Source of the DNA: an uncultured Clostridia bacterium
GTDB taxonomy: Bacteria; Bacillota; Clostridia; Christensenellales; UBA1242
Direction: 5' to 3'
DNA length: 6,843 nt
Assembly: GCA_904397185.1 (NCBI GenBank)
Contig: CAJFOL010000109.1
Coordinates: forward strand, 1-6,843
Under the pieces are notes generated by a model, which was not told the DNA's origin, did not search any database, and saw only the letters and a program-made list of their open reading frames with translations. The position numbers and the translations under genes were made by a program. The number at the start of each line of letters is the position of its first letter. Position 1 is the stretch's first letter. This document shows positions 1 through 6,605 of this stretch, one piece after another.

Positions 1-94
1 ATGCTCTTTTTATTTGCAAACCTCCGAAAAATCAAGGTAAAACGTAACTTTTACAATAAAAAAGGAAGGTAGTTTTGACACTACCCAAGAGATG

Positions 95-102
95 AAGGGG
101 GA
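95..102 (+). promoter_or_regulatory. Ribosome binding site of the AbiH-family gene
   Basis: AAGGGGGA lies 7 bases before the ATG at 110. It fixes the true start of the AbiH-family reading frame, because the longer downstream frame that begins at 178 has no such site. The rest of 1-109 is AT-rich and holds no gene I can support. Its only structure is a small 6-bp hairpin (GGTAGT at 68-73 with ACTACC at 80-85) that lacks a T run. Confidence 0.7.
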
Positions 103-109
103 TTGCTTT

Positions 110-1287
110 ATGAATATATTAATTATCGGTAATGGATTTGATTTGGCACATAAGTTGCCAACAAAATATGAAAACTTTTGGATTTTACAAATGTATATTT
201 AGGAAAAACTTGTTTTGATTCTAAATATGTAGACTCTTTCAAGGAGTATTTTGAAGAAATAAAGCAGGAAAATCCATCTGTATATGAAGAAATTGGATCT
301 CTCATAAAGGATAATGTATGGTTAGAACATTTCAATGCAGTCTATGAAGAAAGACGGAAAGAAGGGAAAATAGGCTGGATTGATTTTGAGAGTGAAATAT
401 CTAATGCTGTTCAGGCGTTAGATGGAGCCATATCTACTATTGATGAATATTTGCGGAAAGGAAAAGATCGAGGCCGTATGGAGGCATATCAATTTGAAAG
501 TTTAAAATATTTGATAGGCCTTGAATCATCAAGATTTAATGGTGTTTATTTTGATATGAGACCTATGTCTCGTTATAGAGAACAATTTCTTGATGATTTA
601 AATAAACTCACAAGATGTCTCGAAATATATTTGAGCGATTACATAAATAATCTGCCAGTTTCTAAAAGACTGCCTGATATTCTAGGTCTGAAAGTCGATA
701 AAGTATTAAGCTTCAATTATACCAATACATACGAGAGGCTTTATGGAAAAGATAACCCAGATATAGAATATGATTATATACACGGGAAAGCAGATATTGC
801 TCATGATATAAATAGCTGTAATTTGGTACTTGGTATAGATGAATATCTTCCAGAAGGAGAAAAAGATAAAAATACAGAATTTATACAGTTTAAGAAATTT
901 TTCCAGAGAATATACAAAAAGACAGGATGTGAATATGTTAACTGGTTGGAAGAATATGAAACAAATAATATTGGAAAATATGCTTCTCTAGAATCAGAGA
1001 ATTTAAATGTCTACATATTTGGGCACTCCTTAGATGTTACAGACGAAGATATATTGCGAAGATTTATATTGGATGAATATAAAAAAGCGTTAAGGAGAGA
1101 AGGACTTGTAGTACGAACAACTATTTTTCATTTTAATCAGAATGCACTTGGTAAACAGATTGCAAATCTGGTAAAGGTGATTGGACAAGATAATTTAATT
1201 TCGATGGTGCATGGAAGTGATGCTAGAATAATTCTGCAGCAACAACAGGATGCGAAAAATGTGGAAGCTGAAAAGAAAGAGGAATAA
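110..1287 (+). pseudogene. AbiH-family abortive infection protein, frameshifted near the N-terminus
   Basis: Reading from the ATG at 110 gives MNILIIGNGFDLAHKLPTKY, the AbiH N-terminal signature, but this frame stops at 200-202 after 30 residues. The rest of the protein lies in the frame starting at TTG 178 and ends at 1287. Adding one T to the TTTT run at 176-179 joins them as KYENFLDFTNVYL, giving about 392 residues. Numbered from TTG 178, AbiH motifs follow in order: WIDFE (67-71), SFNYTNTYERLYG (178-190), YIHGKAD (200-206), LVLGIDE (216-222) and IFGHSLDVTDEDIL (280-293). The tail is glutamine- and glutamate/lysine-rich. AbiH was named for a lactococcal abortive-infection gene; its biochemistry is not firmly known. 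The glycine-rich start and the FNYT, HG and GHSLD motifs recall SIR2-like NAD-binding folds, which is inference. It leads a likely operon, with the next gene 6 bases downstream. It is a true pseudogene or a sequencing error; the family call is secure. Confidence 0.85.
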
Positions 1288-1293
1288 TTTAAT

Positions 1294-1698
1294 ATGTTAA
1301 GCGACGGAGCTATGATTACTATCATTTTTGCAGCTATAATTCTTATTCCTATTATTATTGTTTTTATTGTACTTGGTATCAGTAAGAACAGCAGAAGGAG
1401 AAAAAAGAATAATTATATGGGGATAACCCAAGGAAGAGTCATAAGGATTGTGGATAAAGGATTGGATTACCCCTGGGTAATACATGTCCAATATAAAGTA
1501 AATGGAATTGATTACGAAATTAAAGAGACAGCAAAAATGAAATCCACGGCAATTAAGATTGCGGGAATTCTAGTAGGGCAGAGAAAAACTTTTGTTCTTG
1601 GAGATGTAAAAGAAGGAGATTTGTTAGAAATCCGTTATGATGAGGCATATCCAGAAAAGGCTATTATCTACGGTAATGATGGAGTAGTAACAGGATAA
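1294..1698 (+). CDS. Small single-pass membrane protein, DUF3592-like
   Basis: A 134-residue protein. Residues 7-29 form one strongly hydrophobic segment (isoleucine-rich), followed at once by the basic stretch KNSRRRKK (31-38). By the positive-inside rule the C-terminal part should lie in the cytoplasm. Residues 44-127 are predicted to be mostly beta strand: TQGRVIRIVD, then VIHVQYKVNGIDYEI, then a GDLLEIRYDEAYPEKAII ending. This order (G-V, Y-V-G-Y, then Y-D-x-x-x-P near the end) matches DUF3592-type proteins, a family of unknown role. The start is chosen from the GAGGA at 1279-1283, and the gene begins 6 bases after the AbiH-family stop, so translational coupling is likely. It may anchor or regulate the defence proteins on either side. 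The family assignment is by motif memory only. Confidence 0.8.
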   Translation: MLSDGAMITIIFAAIILIPIIIVFIVLGISKNSRRRKKNNYMGITQGRVIRIVDKGLDYPWVIHVQYKVNGIDYEIKETAKMKSTAIKIAGILVGQRKTFVLGDVKEGDLLEIRYDEAYPEKAIIYGNDGVVTG

Positions 1699-1726
1699 AA
1701 ATCTGTTGTAGAGAAAGGAATATGGT

Positions 1727-2863
1727 ATGAATATTGAAGAATTGATTTTTAATATCAAACAAATGGCACCACAGGTTTCATCAACATATTGCATGGTGAA
1801 TGGGATGATCATGCCGCTTAGTGAAGTTGAGAAAATGGGATATGAAGAGTTTTCTCTTCGTTCTCATATAAATAAGCCGCTTAAATTATATAAATATTTC
1901 CCAAATGTATTGACAGAGAAAGATGGGAAAAAGGTTAATTATTCCGTACAGGCGCTAAAAAATAATACTGTATTCATGCAGGAACCAAAAGAATTTGATG
2001 ATCCATATGATTCAGATATTAGTTTAGATTATTTTACATATCAAAGACTAAGATTAATAGAATATTGTGATCGATGTCAAATTGATGTTCAGGAAAATTT
2101 ATCAACACAAGAAATTGGAAATTTATTTGTTGGATCTTTAATTAAATATTTTCAAGAGACAGGTGGGGTAAAAGGGATAGTTACAAAGCAGCCTCTAAAT
2201 ATGATTGAACAACAAGCTAATGAAATATTACAAAACAAATTACTTATAGAATTAAGTAAAAATGATAATTGGGCACGAGCAGTTGCAAAAATCATTCAAT
2301 CTGATTATGAAGAATATTGTAAGAATTTAAAGAATACGTTTAGAACCTCTTGTTTCACTACCACTCCGTATTCTCAGTTAATGTGGAGCGGGTATGCAAA
2401 CTGTCATAAAGGTTTTTGTATAGAATATACGTTGCAACCAAATGAAGAAAAGTATCATGATTTGTATGCAAATTTATTTCCTATGATTTATTGTAAGGTT
2501 CGTCCTGATATGACGGAAAGACTTGTTAAAATGCAAGATAAAGAACCAACACTGGAATTGGTATGGGATATTTATTTTCATGGTGCATTGAGAAAGAGTA
2601 TTGATTGGGCATATCAGAATGAGTGGCGATTATTAATTCCAATGCGATGTAAAAACACGGAAGACTATAACATTGAATTTTTCCCAATTACAAAAGTATT
2701 TCTTGGAAATACCATGCCAAATGAAAACCGTAAAGAGATAATTGAAATTTGTAAAGAAAAGAATATTCCCTACATAGGTGTTACAAGAAAATCAGAAGTA
2801 TTTGAAATGGAGGAATGTTCTATTAAATGCGAAGAATGTCCGAAATATATTAGTAAGTATTAA
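1727..2863 (+). CDS. DUF2971 family protein
   Basis: A 378-residue soluble protein with no signal peptide or membrane segment. DUF2971 landmarks appear in order: LYKYFP (54-59); ALKNNTVFMQEPKEFDDPYD (76-95), matching the family's N-terminal F-x-D-P-x-D element; TSCFTTTPYSQLMWSGYANC (207-226) followed by HKGFCIEY (227-234); and DWAYQNEWRLLIP (293-305), the W-x-x-E-W-R element. The middle (about 105-200) is helical and appears to be an insertion. Cysteines stand at 114 and 117 (CDRC) and at 364, 368 and 371 near the C-terminus, a possible metal site. The family's reaction is unknown to me; the placement of conserved K/R, Y/H and E residues could fit an ADP-ribosyltransferase-like fold, but this is inference. 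The start is supported by AAAGGA at 1713-1718, 8 bases before the ATG. It sits 28 bases after the DUF3592-like gene and probably shares its transcript. Confidence 0.88.
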   Translation: MNIEELIFNIKQMAPQVSSTYCMVNGMIMPLSEVEKMGYEEFSLRSHINKPLKLYKYFPNVLTEKDGKKVNYSVQALKNNTVFMQEPKEFDDPYDSDISLDYFTYQRLRLIEYCDRCQIDVQENLSTQEIGNLFVGSLIKYFQETGGVKGIVTKQPLNMIEQQANEILQNKLLIELSKNDNWARAVAKIIQSDYEEYCKNLKNTFRTSCFTTTPYSQLMWSGYANCHKGFCIEYTLQPNEEKYHDLYANLFPMIYCKVRPDMTERLVKMQDKEPTLELVWDIYFHGALRKSIDWAYQNEWRLLIPMRCKNTEDYNIEFFPITKVFLGNTMPNENRKEIIEICKEKNIPYIGVTRKSEVFEMEECSIKCEECPKYISKY

Positions 2864-2891
2864 ACTGATATATTATTGAGTAAATACATAC

Positions 2892-2920
2892 TTGCCGCTG
2901 TAAATTAATAAGAGTATAGT
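2892..2920 (+). promoter_or_regulatory. Candidate sigma-A-type promoter of the membrane protein/SEFIR-ATPase pair
   Basis: TTGCCG at 2892-2897, a 17-base spacer and TATAGT at 2915-2920 lie in the 90-base gap before the membrane protein gene. No hairpin with a T run follows the DUF2971 stop at 2863, so read-through from the left module remains possible. The promoter would let the downstream pair be expressed on its own. The call rests on consensus match and spacing only, in AT-rich DNA where chance matches are common. Confidence 0.45.
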
Positions 2921-2953
2921 TAATATATAAAGAAATTTTATGGGAGACATAAA

Positions 2954-3394
2954 ATGGAAATGAAAGTAAAACATCTTGAAATGATTGAAAATATTATACA
3001 AAGAATGGCAAACAATTCTTTTTTGCTTAAAGGCTGGTCTATCTCTTTGATAGTTGCAATTTTTGTATTGTCTGATACGCAAATGAATCAACGGTATTTT
3101 TTATTCTGTTATGTACCTGTAATTTTGTTTTGGGCATTAGATTCTTATTATTTGCAAATGGAGAGAAAGTATATTACCCTTTATAATAAAATAAGAGTTT
3201 CAAATGAATTAGTAGATTTTGATTTGAGTATCAAAGATATTACTTATGATAAAATTAAAAACAGCTCATTAAAATATGTAAATTGTCTGTTTTCTGTAAG
3301 TGAGTGGCTATTTTATTGCCCAATTGCAATAGTATTAACATTTGTTTTTAAAAATGATATTTTAATTATTTTAAATAGTGTATTTAGACGATAA
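2954..3394 (+). CDS. Small multi-pass membrane protein next to the SEFIR/TIR ATPase
   Basis: A 146-residue protein. It opens with a cytoplasmic-looking amphipathic helix, HLEMIENIIQRMANNSFLLK (7-26), running into a GWS turn (27-29) and a first hydrophobic segment at about 29-41. A second segment spans about 48-63 (FLFCYVPVILFWALD), followed by SYYLQMERKY (64-73) and a charged central region (about 70-108). A third segment is at about 117-133, perhaps with a short hydrophobic extension to 141. The RMxxNSFxxKGW and FWxLDxYYLxxER pattern is one I recognise from small membrane proteins of unknown function, often in defence-gene neighbourhoods, but I cannot name the family. The start is supported by GGGAGA at 2942-2947. 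The gene ends 29 bases before the SEFIR/ATPase gene, so the two are probably co-transcribed. It may be a membrane target, anchor or pore partner of that protein, which is inference. Confidence 0.85.
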   Translation: MEMKVKHLEMIENIIQRMANNSFLLKGWSISLIVAIFVLSDTQMNQRYFLFCYVPVILFWALDSYYLQMERKYITLYNKIRVSNELVDFDLSIKDITYDKIKNSSLKYVNCLFSVSEWLFYCPIAIVLTFVFKNDILIILNSVFRR

Positions 3395-3410
3395 TTTAAG
3401 AAATACAAAT

Positions 3411-3419
3411 GAGGGTGGG
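3411..3419 (+). promoter_or_regulatory. Ribosome binding site that sets the SEFIR/ATPase start
   Basis: GAGGGTGGG ends 4 bases before the ATG at 3424. An in-frame ATG at 3409 would give five more residues (MRVGN) but overlaps this site and has no Shine-Dalgarno sequence of its own. The start at 3424 also puts the SEFIR/TIR first strand (KCFFAYCW) right at the N-terminus, as is usual. Confidence 0.65.
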
Positions 3420-3423
3420 AAAT

Positions 3424-5712
3424 ATGAAACAAAAATGTTTTTTTGCGTACTGTTGGGATGATGATTCTAATAACGTAATGGATTTAATGAATCATTTAAG
3501 AAAGGAAATAGAAACTAAATCTAATAGAACAATACAAATCATTATTGATAAAAAAGATTTTCATATATCAGAAAACTTTAAAGAAAATGAAAAAAAGATA
3601 TACTCAAGTGATTCTGTAATTATTTTTTTCTCTCCAGCATATAAAAATATTATAGATGAAGCTCAAGAAGATCGGGGGGTATATAGAGAATATACGCATA
3701 TTTTAAAAGCATGGAAAGCAAAGGAAATCACAGTTTTCCCAGTTGTAGTTGAGGGGGATGTAAAAAAAGTTATTACTAGAGAGTTTAAAGATCGTATTGC
3801 TGCTGATTTTTCAAAAGTTCCACCAATTATTGAAGGAAGGAGGAAAAGAAAAAAAGTTAATCCATGTTATAAAACAGATATGACCAATTTAGTGTCTGAT
3901 ATAATATATGAAACAGCTTTAGCACACAGGAGGAAAGATTATAAGTTTTCTGGTAAGGAAGAGGCTTATTCTGTGTTATTTTGCAATACAGATTCTAAAG
4001 ATAAGTTACCACGAGGATGTATGTATAAATCGGAAGCATATAGTAACATTATGTCAAATGAAGGTACTTGTTTTTTAGTTGGAAGAAAAGGAAGTGGAAA
4101 AACCACTTTCTTTGAAGTGCTCGAAAAATATAATCCAGAAGAGTTTGACAGAAATTTTAAGGTGTTACGTCCCATAAGTGTAGAAGATATTAGAGAAGAT
4201 CACCTATATTCTGCGATTAATAATCTATCAATGGATTACAAAATTTTTGGACAAGGACGTGTTTTAGAACTATTTTGGGAAATTTATCTTCATTTATGTG
4301 CAATTTATATTGTTTGTGTAGAAGAGGAAAACCATCGAATAAGAGATGAAAGGAGACCTGTTTTCCGTAAAATAGGAAATAAATTAAAAAAAGTTTTAAA
4401 TATAGATAAATTAGATTCTGGAGATGTAAAAAAGTCTATATTTACTGAAAGCGTTGTATTGTGGGAAGATTTTTTGAGTACAGATATATTGGAGTATGCT
4501 ACAGAAGAGGCTTTTTTAGCTTCAATGGATGCGAATTTTAATGTTGAAAATGTTTTAAAAGGTTTTTTGGGTGAACAGGATTATCGTAAACTATTAAGAG
4601 CAATTGAAAAATGTGAAAAGAAAATACTTATTGCTTTAGATAAATTTGATACTATTAGTGATGACTTTAGAAGAAATGCAAAAAGAGAAATGCAGAGTTC
4701 TGATGTGAAAACCAGAATGGAAGGTGAAAAAAAAGGAGAATTTGATAGACTTCTGTATAGAGCATTAATTATGGCCGTTGAAAAACTTAAACCAATGGAT
4801 ACAGGTATTATGGGTAATGCTTCTTTTTGTATTATTATTCCACAAGATAGAATTGATCAAATAAAAATGATAGATAGAGACTTTGCAAAGAAAAATTTTA
4901 TTGGGCTATCTTGGGATGCGATAGAATTATTAAGAGTTATTCTTTTGAGATTAAAAGTATTATATAAGTTTGATTATGATATTGAGGAAGATGCAGTAGA
5001 TAAATTTCAAGAGATAATGAAGAAATATATGCCTACTATTCCGTTGTCAGTAATAATTGAAACAGATGGTGTTGAAAAAGAAATTGATTTATTTCAATAT
5101 ATATTAAGAATTTCTTTTTGGCGTCCTAGGGATGTGATAAAATATTTTTCTGTATTATATGATGCTAATGAAAAGAATGCAAAAAAGCATAAAGAAATAG
5201 ATATGGAAACGCTTAAAAGTTTATTGAATACAGTCACAGAAGATATTATAGAAAATGAATTTTATAATGAATATGATAAAATATTTTTTAATATTGATGA
5301 ATTTATGCATCAATTTGAGAATGGAAATATCATTTTGGAAAGTTCTGAACTAATTGATATAGTTCGATCATTTAATTTTGAAGGGGTCATGTTTGGCGAA
5401 GATAATGAAATTATTAGTAAAATTGGGCTTTTATACGAACTGGGTGTAATTGGATTGAAATTTACATCTAAATATATAAAGTCAAGAACTATAGCATCAA
5501 CCTTGTGTTTTGTGTTCAATGAAGGAATGTATCCATTTAATAGAATGAAGCTGGAAATTTTGAAAGGTACAGAAAATGTAAGTATCGTATTAAATCCTAT
5601 ATTTGCTAAAAGATTATTTTTACACTATAACACAACAGAAATATTGGGTGCTTATGGGTGGGAGTATCTAAGAGATAATCATATAAGAAAAAAAGGTATT
5701 GATAGAATATAA
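3424..5712 (+). CDS. SEFIR/TIR-like domain fused to a P-loop ATPase (Sll1717-like)
   Basis: A 762-residue protein with no membrane segment. Residues 1-112 form a SEFIR/TIR-type domain: strand A KCFFAYCWDDD, then IQIIIDKKDF (37-46), SDSVIIFFSPAY (62-73), GVYREYTHIL (85-94) and ITVFPVVVEG (102-111). E89 in the Y-R-E-Y stretch is a candidate functional glutamate. A basic linker (139-144) leads to an ATPase: Walker A GRKGSGKT (220-227), Walker B ILIALDKFD (401-409, D406) and WRPRDVIKY (566-574), the RPRD motif seen in Sll1717-family P-loop ATPases. The C-terminal part (about 640-762) looks like a winged helix (IISKIGLLYELGVIGL at 663-678). Bacterial TIR and SEFIR domains are often NAD-consuming effectors or signalling modules in anti-phage defence, so ATPase-controlled activation of the N-terminal domain is a reasonable model. 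No repeat-type sensor region follows the ATPase, unlike classical STAND proteins. The membrane protein 29 bases upstream is the likely partner. Domain calls are strong; the mechanism is inferred. Confidence 0.9.
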   Translation: MKQKCFFAYCWDDDSNNVMDLMNHLRKEIETKSNRTIQIIIDKKDFHISENFKENEKKIYSSDSVIIFFSPAYKNIIDEAQEDRGVYREYTHILKAWKAKEITVFPVVVEGDVKKVITREFKDRIAADFSKVPPIIEGRRKRKKVNPCYKTDMTNLVSDIIYETALAHRRKDYKFSGKEEAYSVLFCNTDSKDKLPRGCMYKSEAYSNIMSNEGTCFLVGRKGSGKTTFFEVLEKYNPEEFDRNFKVLRPISVEDIREDHLYSAINNLSMDYKIFGQGRVLELFWEIYLHLCAIYIVCVEEENHRIRDERRPVFRKIGNKLKKVLNIDKLDSGDVKKSIFTESVVLWEDFLSTDILEYATEEAFLASMDANFNVENVLKGFLGEQDYRKLLRAIEKCEKKILIALDKFDTISDDFRRNAKREMQSSDVKTRMEGEKKGEFDRLLYRALIMAVEKLKPMDTGIMGNASFCIIIPQDRIDQIKMIDRDFAKKNFIGLSWDAIELLRVILLRLKVLYKFDYDIEEDAVDKFQEIMKKYMPTIPLSVIIETDGVEKEIDLFQYILRISFWRPRDVIKYFSVLYDANEKNAKKHKEIDMETLKSLLNTVTEDIIENEFYNEYDKIFFNIDEFMHQFENGNIILESSELIDIVRSFNFEGVMFGEDNEIISKIGLLYELGVIGLKFTSKYIKSRTIASTLCFVFNEGMYPFNRMKLEILKGTENVSIVLNPIFAKRLFLHYNTTEILGAYGWEYLRDNHIRKKGIDRI

Positions 5713-5734
5713 TAAGATATATTTAGTGTTAAAG

Positions 5735-5780
5735 TAAAAACCAGCGGTATAACATATTTGTGTTATACCGCTGGTTTTTA
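5735..5780. terminator. Bidirectional intrinsic terminator
   Basis: A perfect 20-bp inverted repeat (5735-5754 with 5761-5780) encloses a 6-base loop, TATTTG. The stem has a CCAGCGG core flanked by AAAAA on the left and TTTTT on the right, so it presents a GC-rich stem plus T run on both strands. It lies 22 bases after the SEFIR/ATPase stop and abuts the stop codon of the convergent minus-strand gene at 5781, and so probably ends both transcripts. Confidence 0.92.
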
Positions 5781-6491
5781 TCATAAATAGACGTATCCAA
5801 AATGAAATTGAGAACGAGTTATCGCTGATTTAACACTTTTCCCATTACTACGAAATTTCAACATATCAGCTTTAATCGAGGTTTCTTTTTGCAAATCAGT
5901 TAATTTAAACCAAATTTTTCCTTTTTCATCAGGTCCAAACTCTACTGGAACAGAATCTGGATTACCAGGACAAGTAATTTCGTCACGATTTGATACAATT
6001 TCTTGTAATGTAGCAGAATAGCATACATCATTAATTCCCATGCCAATAGCAAAAAGTACTTTGACTGATTCACCAGAGTTAATTGCATCATTATAGAACT
6101 TAATTTTTTCTTTAGCCATTCCTGTATGTAAGCTTTGAGTGCTGAACCAAGTATAACCCATTTTGTTTTGTGCATTGATATACGTTTTAATAGTATCTAC
6201 GCCATTTAACTCTCGTCCATCAACAGTAATAGCTGTTCCAAGTTTCATAAAAATGTAATCGTTTATTTGGCTTTTATCTTCTCTCTGCAAAATTAATTCC
6301 TTTGCATAATCAACATTCAAAGATGCCTTCTTCAATTCTAAATAAAGCTTTTCATCTTGCGCCAACATGTAAGTGTCCATCATTTCTGTAAGCGCTGTAG
6401 ATTTACTAATGCCTTTTAGCTTAGTAAATTCATCAAATATCCTCTGGGTTCTAGCATCTGCATAAATTGAAATATAACCATGCCGTGACAT
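5781..6491 (-). CDS. Ribbon-helix-helix protein with a C-terminal PUA/EVE-like domain
   Basis: A 236-residue protein starting at the ATG 6491-6489, set by AGGAGG 7 bases upstream. Residues 5-45 fit a ribbon-helix-helix (Arc/MetJ/CopG type) fold: strand GYISIYAD, helix RTQRIFDEFTKLKG, turn ISKS, helix TALTEMMDTYMLA. Such domains dimerise and bind operator DNA by the paired strands. A charged helical linker follows (46-80). Residues 112-236 look like a mixed beta domain: YTWFSTQS (113-120), SVKVLFAIGMGINDVCYSATLQEIV (142-166) and KIWFKLTDLQ (192-201). The G-x-x-V-x-F...G-V-x-x-A-x-x-x-E-I-V pattern recalls PUA/EVE-type nucleic-acid-binding domains, but this is tentative. It converges on the defence genes and shares their terminator. 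It may regulate itself, the locus or an associated mobile element. I do not recognise the full-length family. Confidence 0.8.
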   Translation of the reverse strand: MSRHGYISIYADARTQRIFDEFTKLKGISKSTALTEMMDTYMLAQDEKLYLELKKASLNVDYAKELILQREDKSQINDYIFMKLGTAITVDGRELNGVDTIKTYINAQNKMGYTWFSTQSLHTGMAKEKIKFYNDAINSGESVKVLFAIGMGINDVCYSATLQEIVSNRDEITCPGNPDSVPVEFGPDEKGKIWFKLTDLQKETSIKADMLKFRSNGKSVKSAITRSQFHFGYVYL

Positions 6492-6498
6492 ATTTCTA

Positions 6499-6504
6499 CC
6501 TCCT
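6499..6504 (-). promoter_or_regulatory. Ribosome binding site that sets the RHH gene start
   Basis: AGGAGG on the minus strand lies 7 bases before the ATG at 6491. An in-frame ATG further upstream at 6518 would place this site inside the coding region and lacks its own ribosome binding site, so the shorter start is preferred. Confidence 0.8.
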
Positions 6505-6524
6505 AAGCTGTGCCGCAATACTCT

Positions 6525-6534
6525 ATCGGCCGAT
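6525..6534. promoter_or_regulatory. Candidate operator, 10-bp palindrome in the RHH gene leader
   Basis: ATCGGCCGAT is a perfect palindrome and a GC-rich island in AT-rich DNA. It begins 10 bases downstream of the minus-strand -10 box, so it covers the expected transcription start and first transcribed bases. A ribbon-helix-helix protein often represses its own promoter through short palindromes, so autoregulation is plausible. No second copy was found nearby. Confidence 0.35.
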
Positions 6535-6544
6535 TCGTAATTTA

Positions 6545-6573
6545 ATCATAGTTCATATGTGTTATTATGTCAA
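6545..6573 (-). promoter_or_regulatory. Near-consensus promoter of the RHH gene
   Basis: On the minus strand, TTGACA (6573-6568), a 17-base spacer and TATGAT (6550-6545) match the sigma-A consensus closely. The -35 box is perfect, the -10 box differs at one position and the spacing is ideal. The 5' leader to the ATG at 6491 would be about 45-50 bases and would contain the ATCGGCCGAT palindrome and the AGGAGG site. Confidence 0.8.
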
Positions 6574-6605
6574 GAGAAAATTCCCGCTAATCTCCATTGA
6601 CAATA

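Noticed and set aside
1..72. Tail of an upstream gene ending at TAG 70-72
   Set aside because: The frame is open from the window edge, but 23 codons of low-complexity AT-rich sequence carry no recognisable motif.
75..80. TTGACA as the -35 box of a promoter for the left module
   Set aside because: The position 17 bases downstream is GGGGGA, part of the ribosome binding site, so no -10 box fits. The left module's promoter is not convincingly visible.
170..202. Programmed -1 frameshift joining the two AbiH frames
   Set aside because: The site reads A AAC TTT TGG; slipping back one base gives poor re-pairing (AAC to AAA, TTT to CTT), and TTTT is short for polymerase slippage. No clear downstream stem-loop was seen. 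A deletion or sequencing error is simpler.
178..1287. Independent AbiH-like gene starting at TTG 178
   Set aside because: There is no ribosome binding site before the TTG, and the product would lack the GNGFD signature that is present just upstream in the other frame.
3409..3423. Upstream ATG 3409 as start of the SEFIR/ATPase gene
   Set aside because: It has no Shine-Dalgarno sequence and overlaps the good site that serves ATG 3424.
6492..6518. ATG at 6518 as start of the minus-strand RHH gene
   Set aside because: The AGGAGG site would then be coding (LGGR), and nothing like a ribosome binding site precedes 6518.
6597..6602. TTGACA on the + strand as a promoter for the gene at 6772
   Set aside because: The bases at the correct spacing (GAGCAC) do not resemble a -10 box, and it is 170 bases from the start codon.
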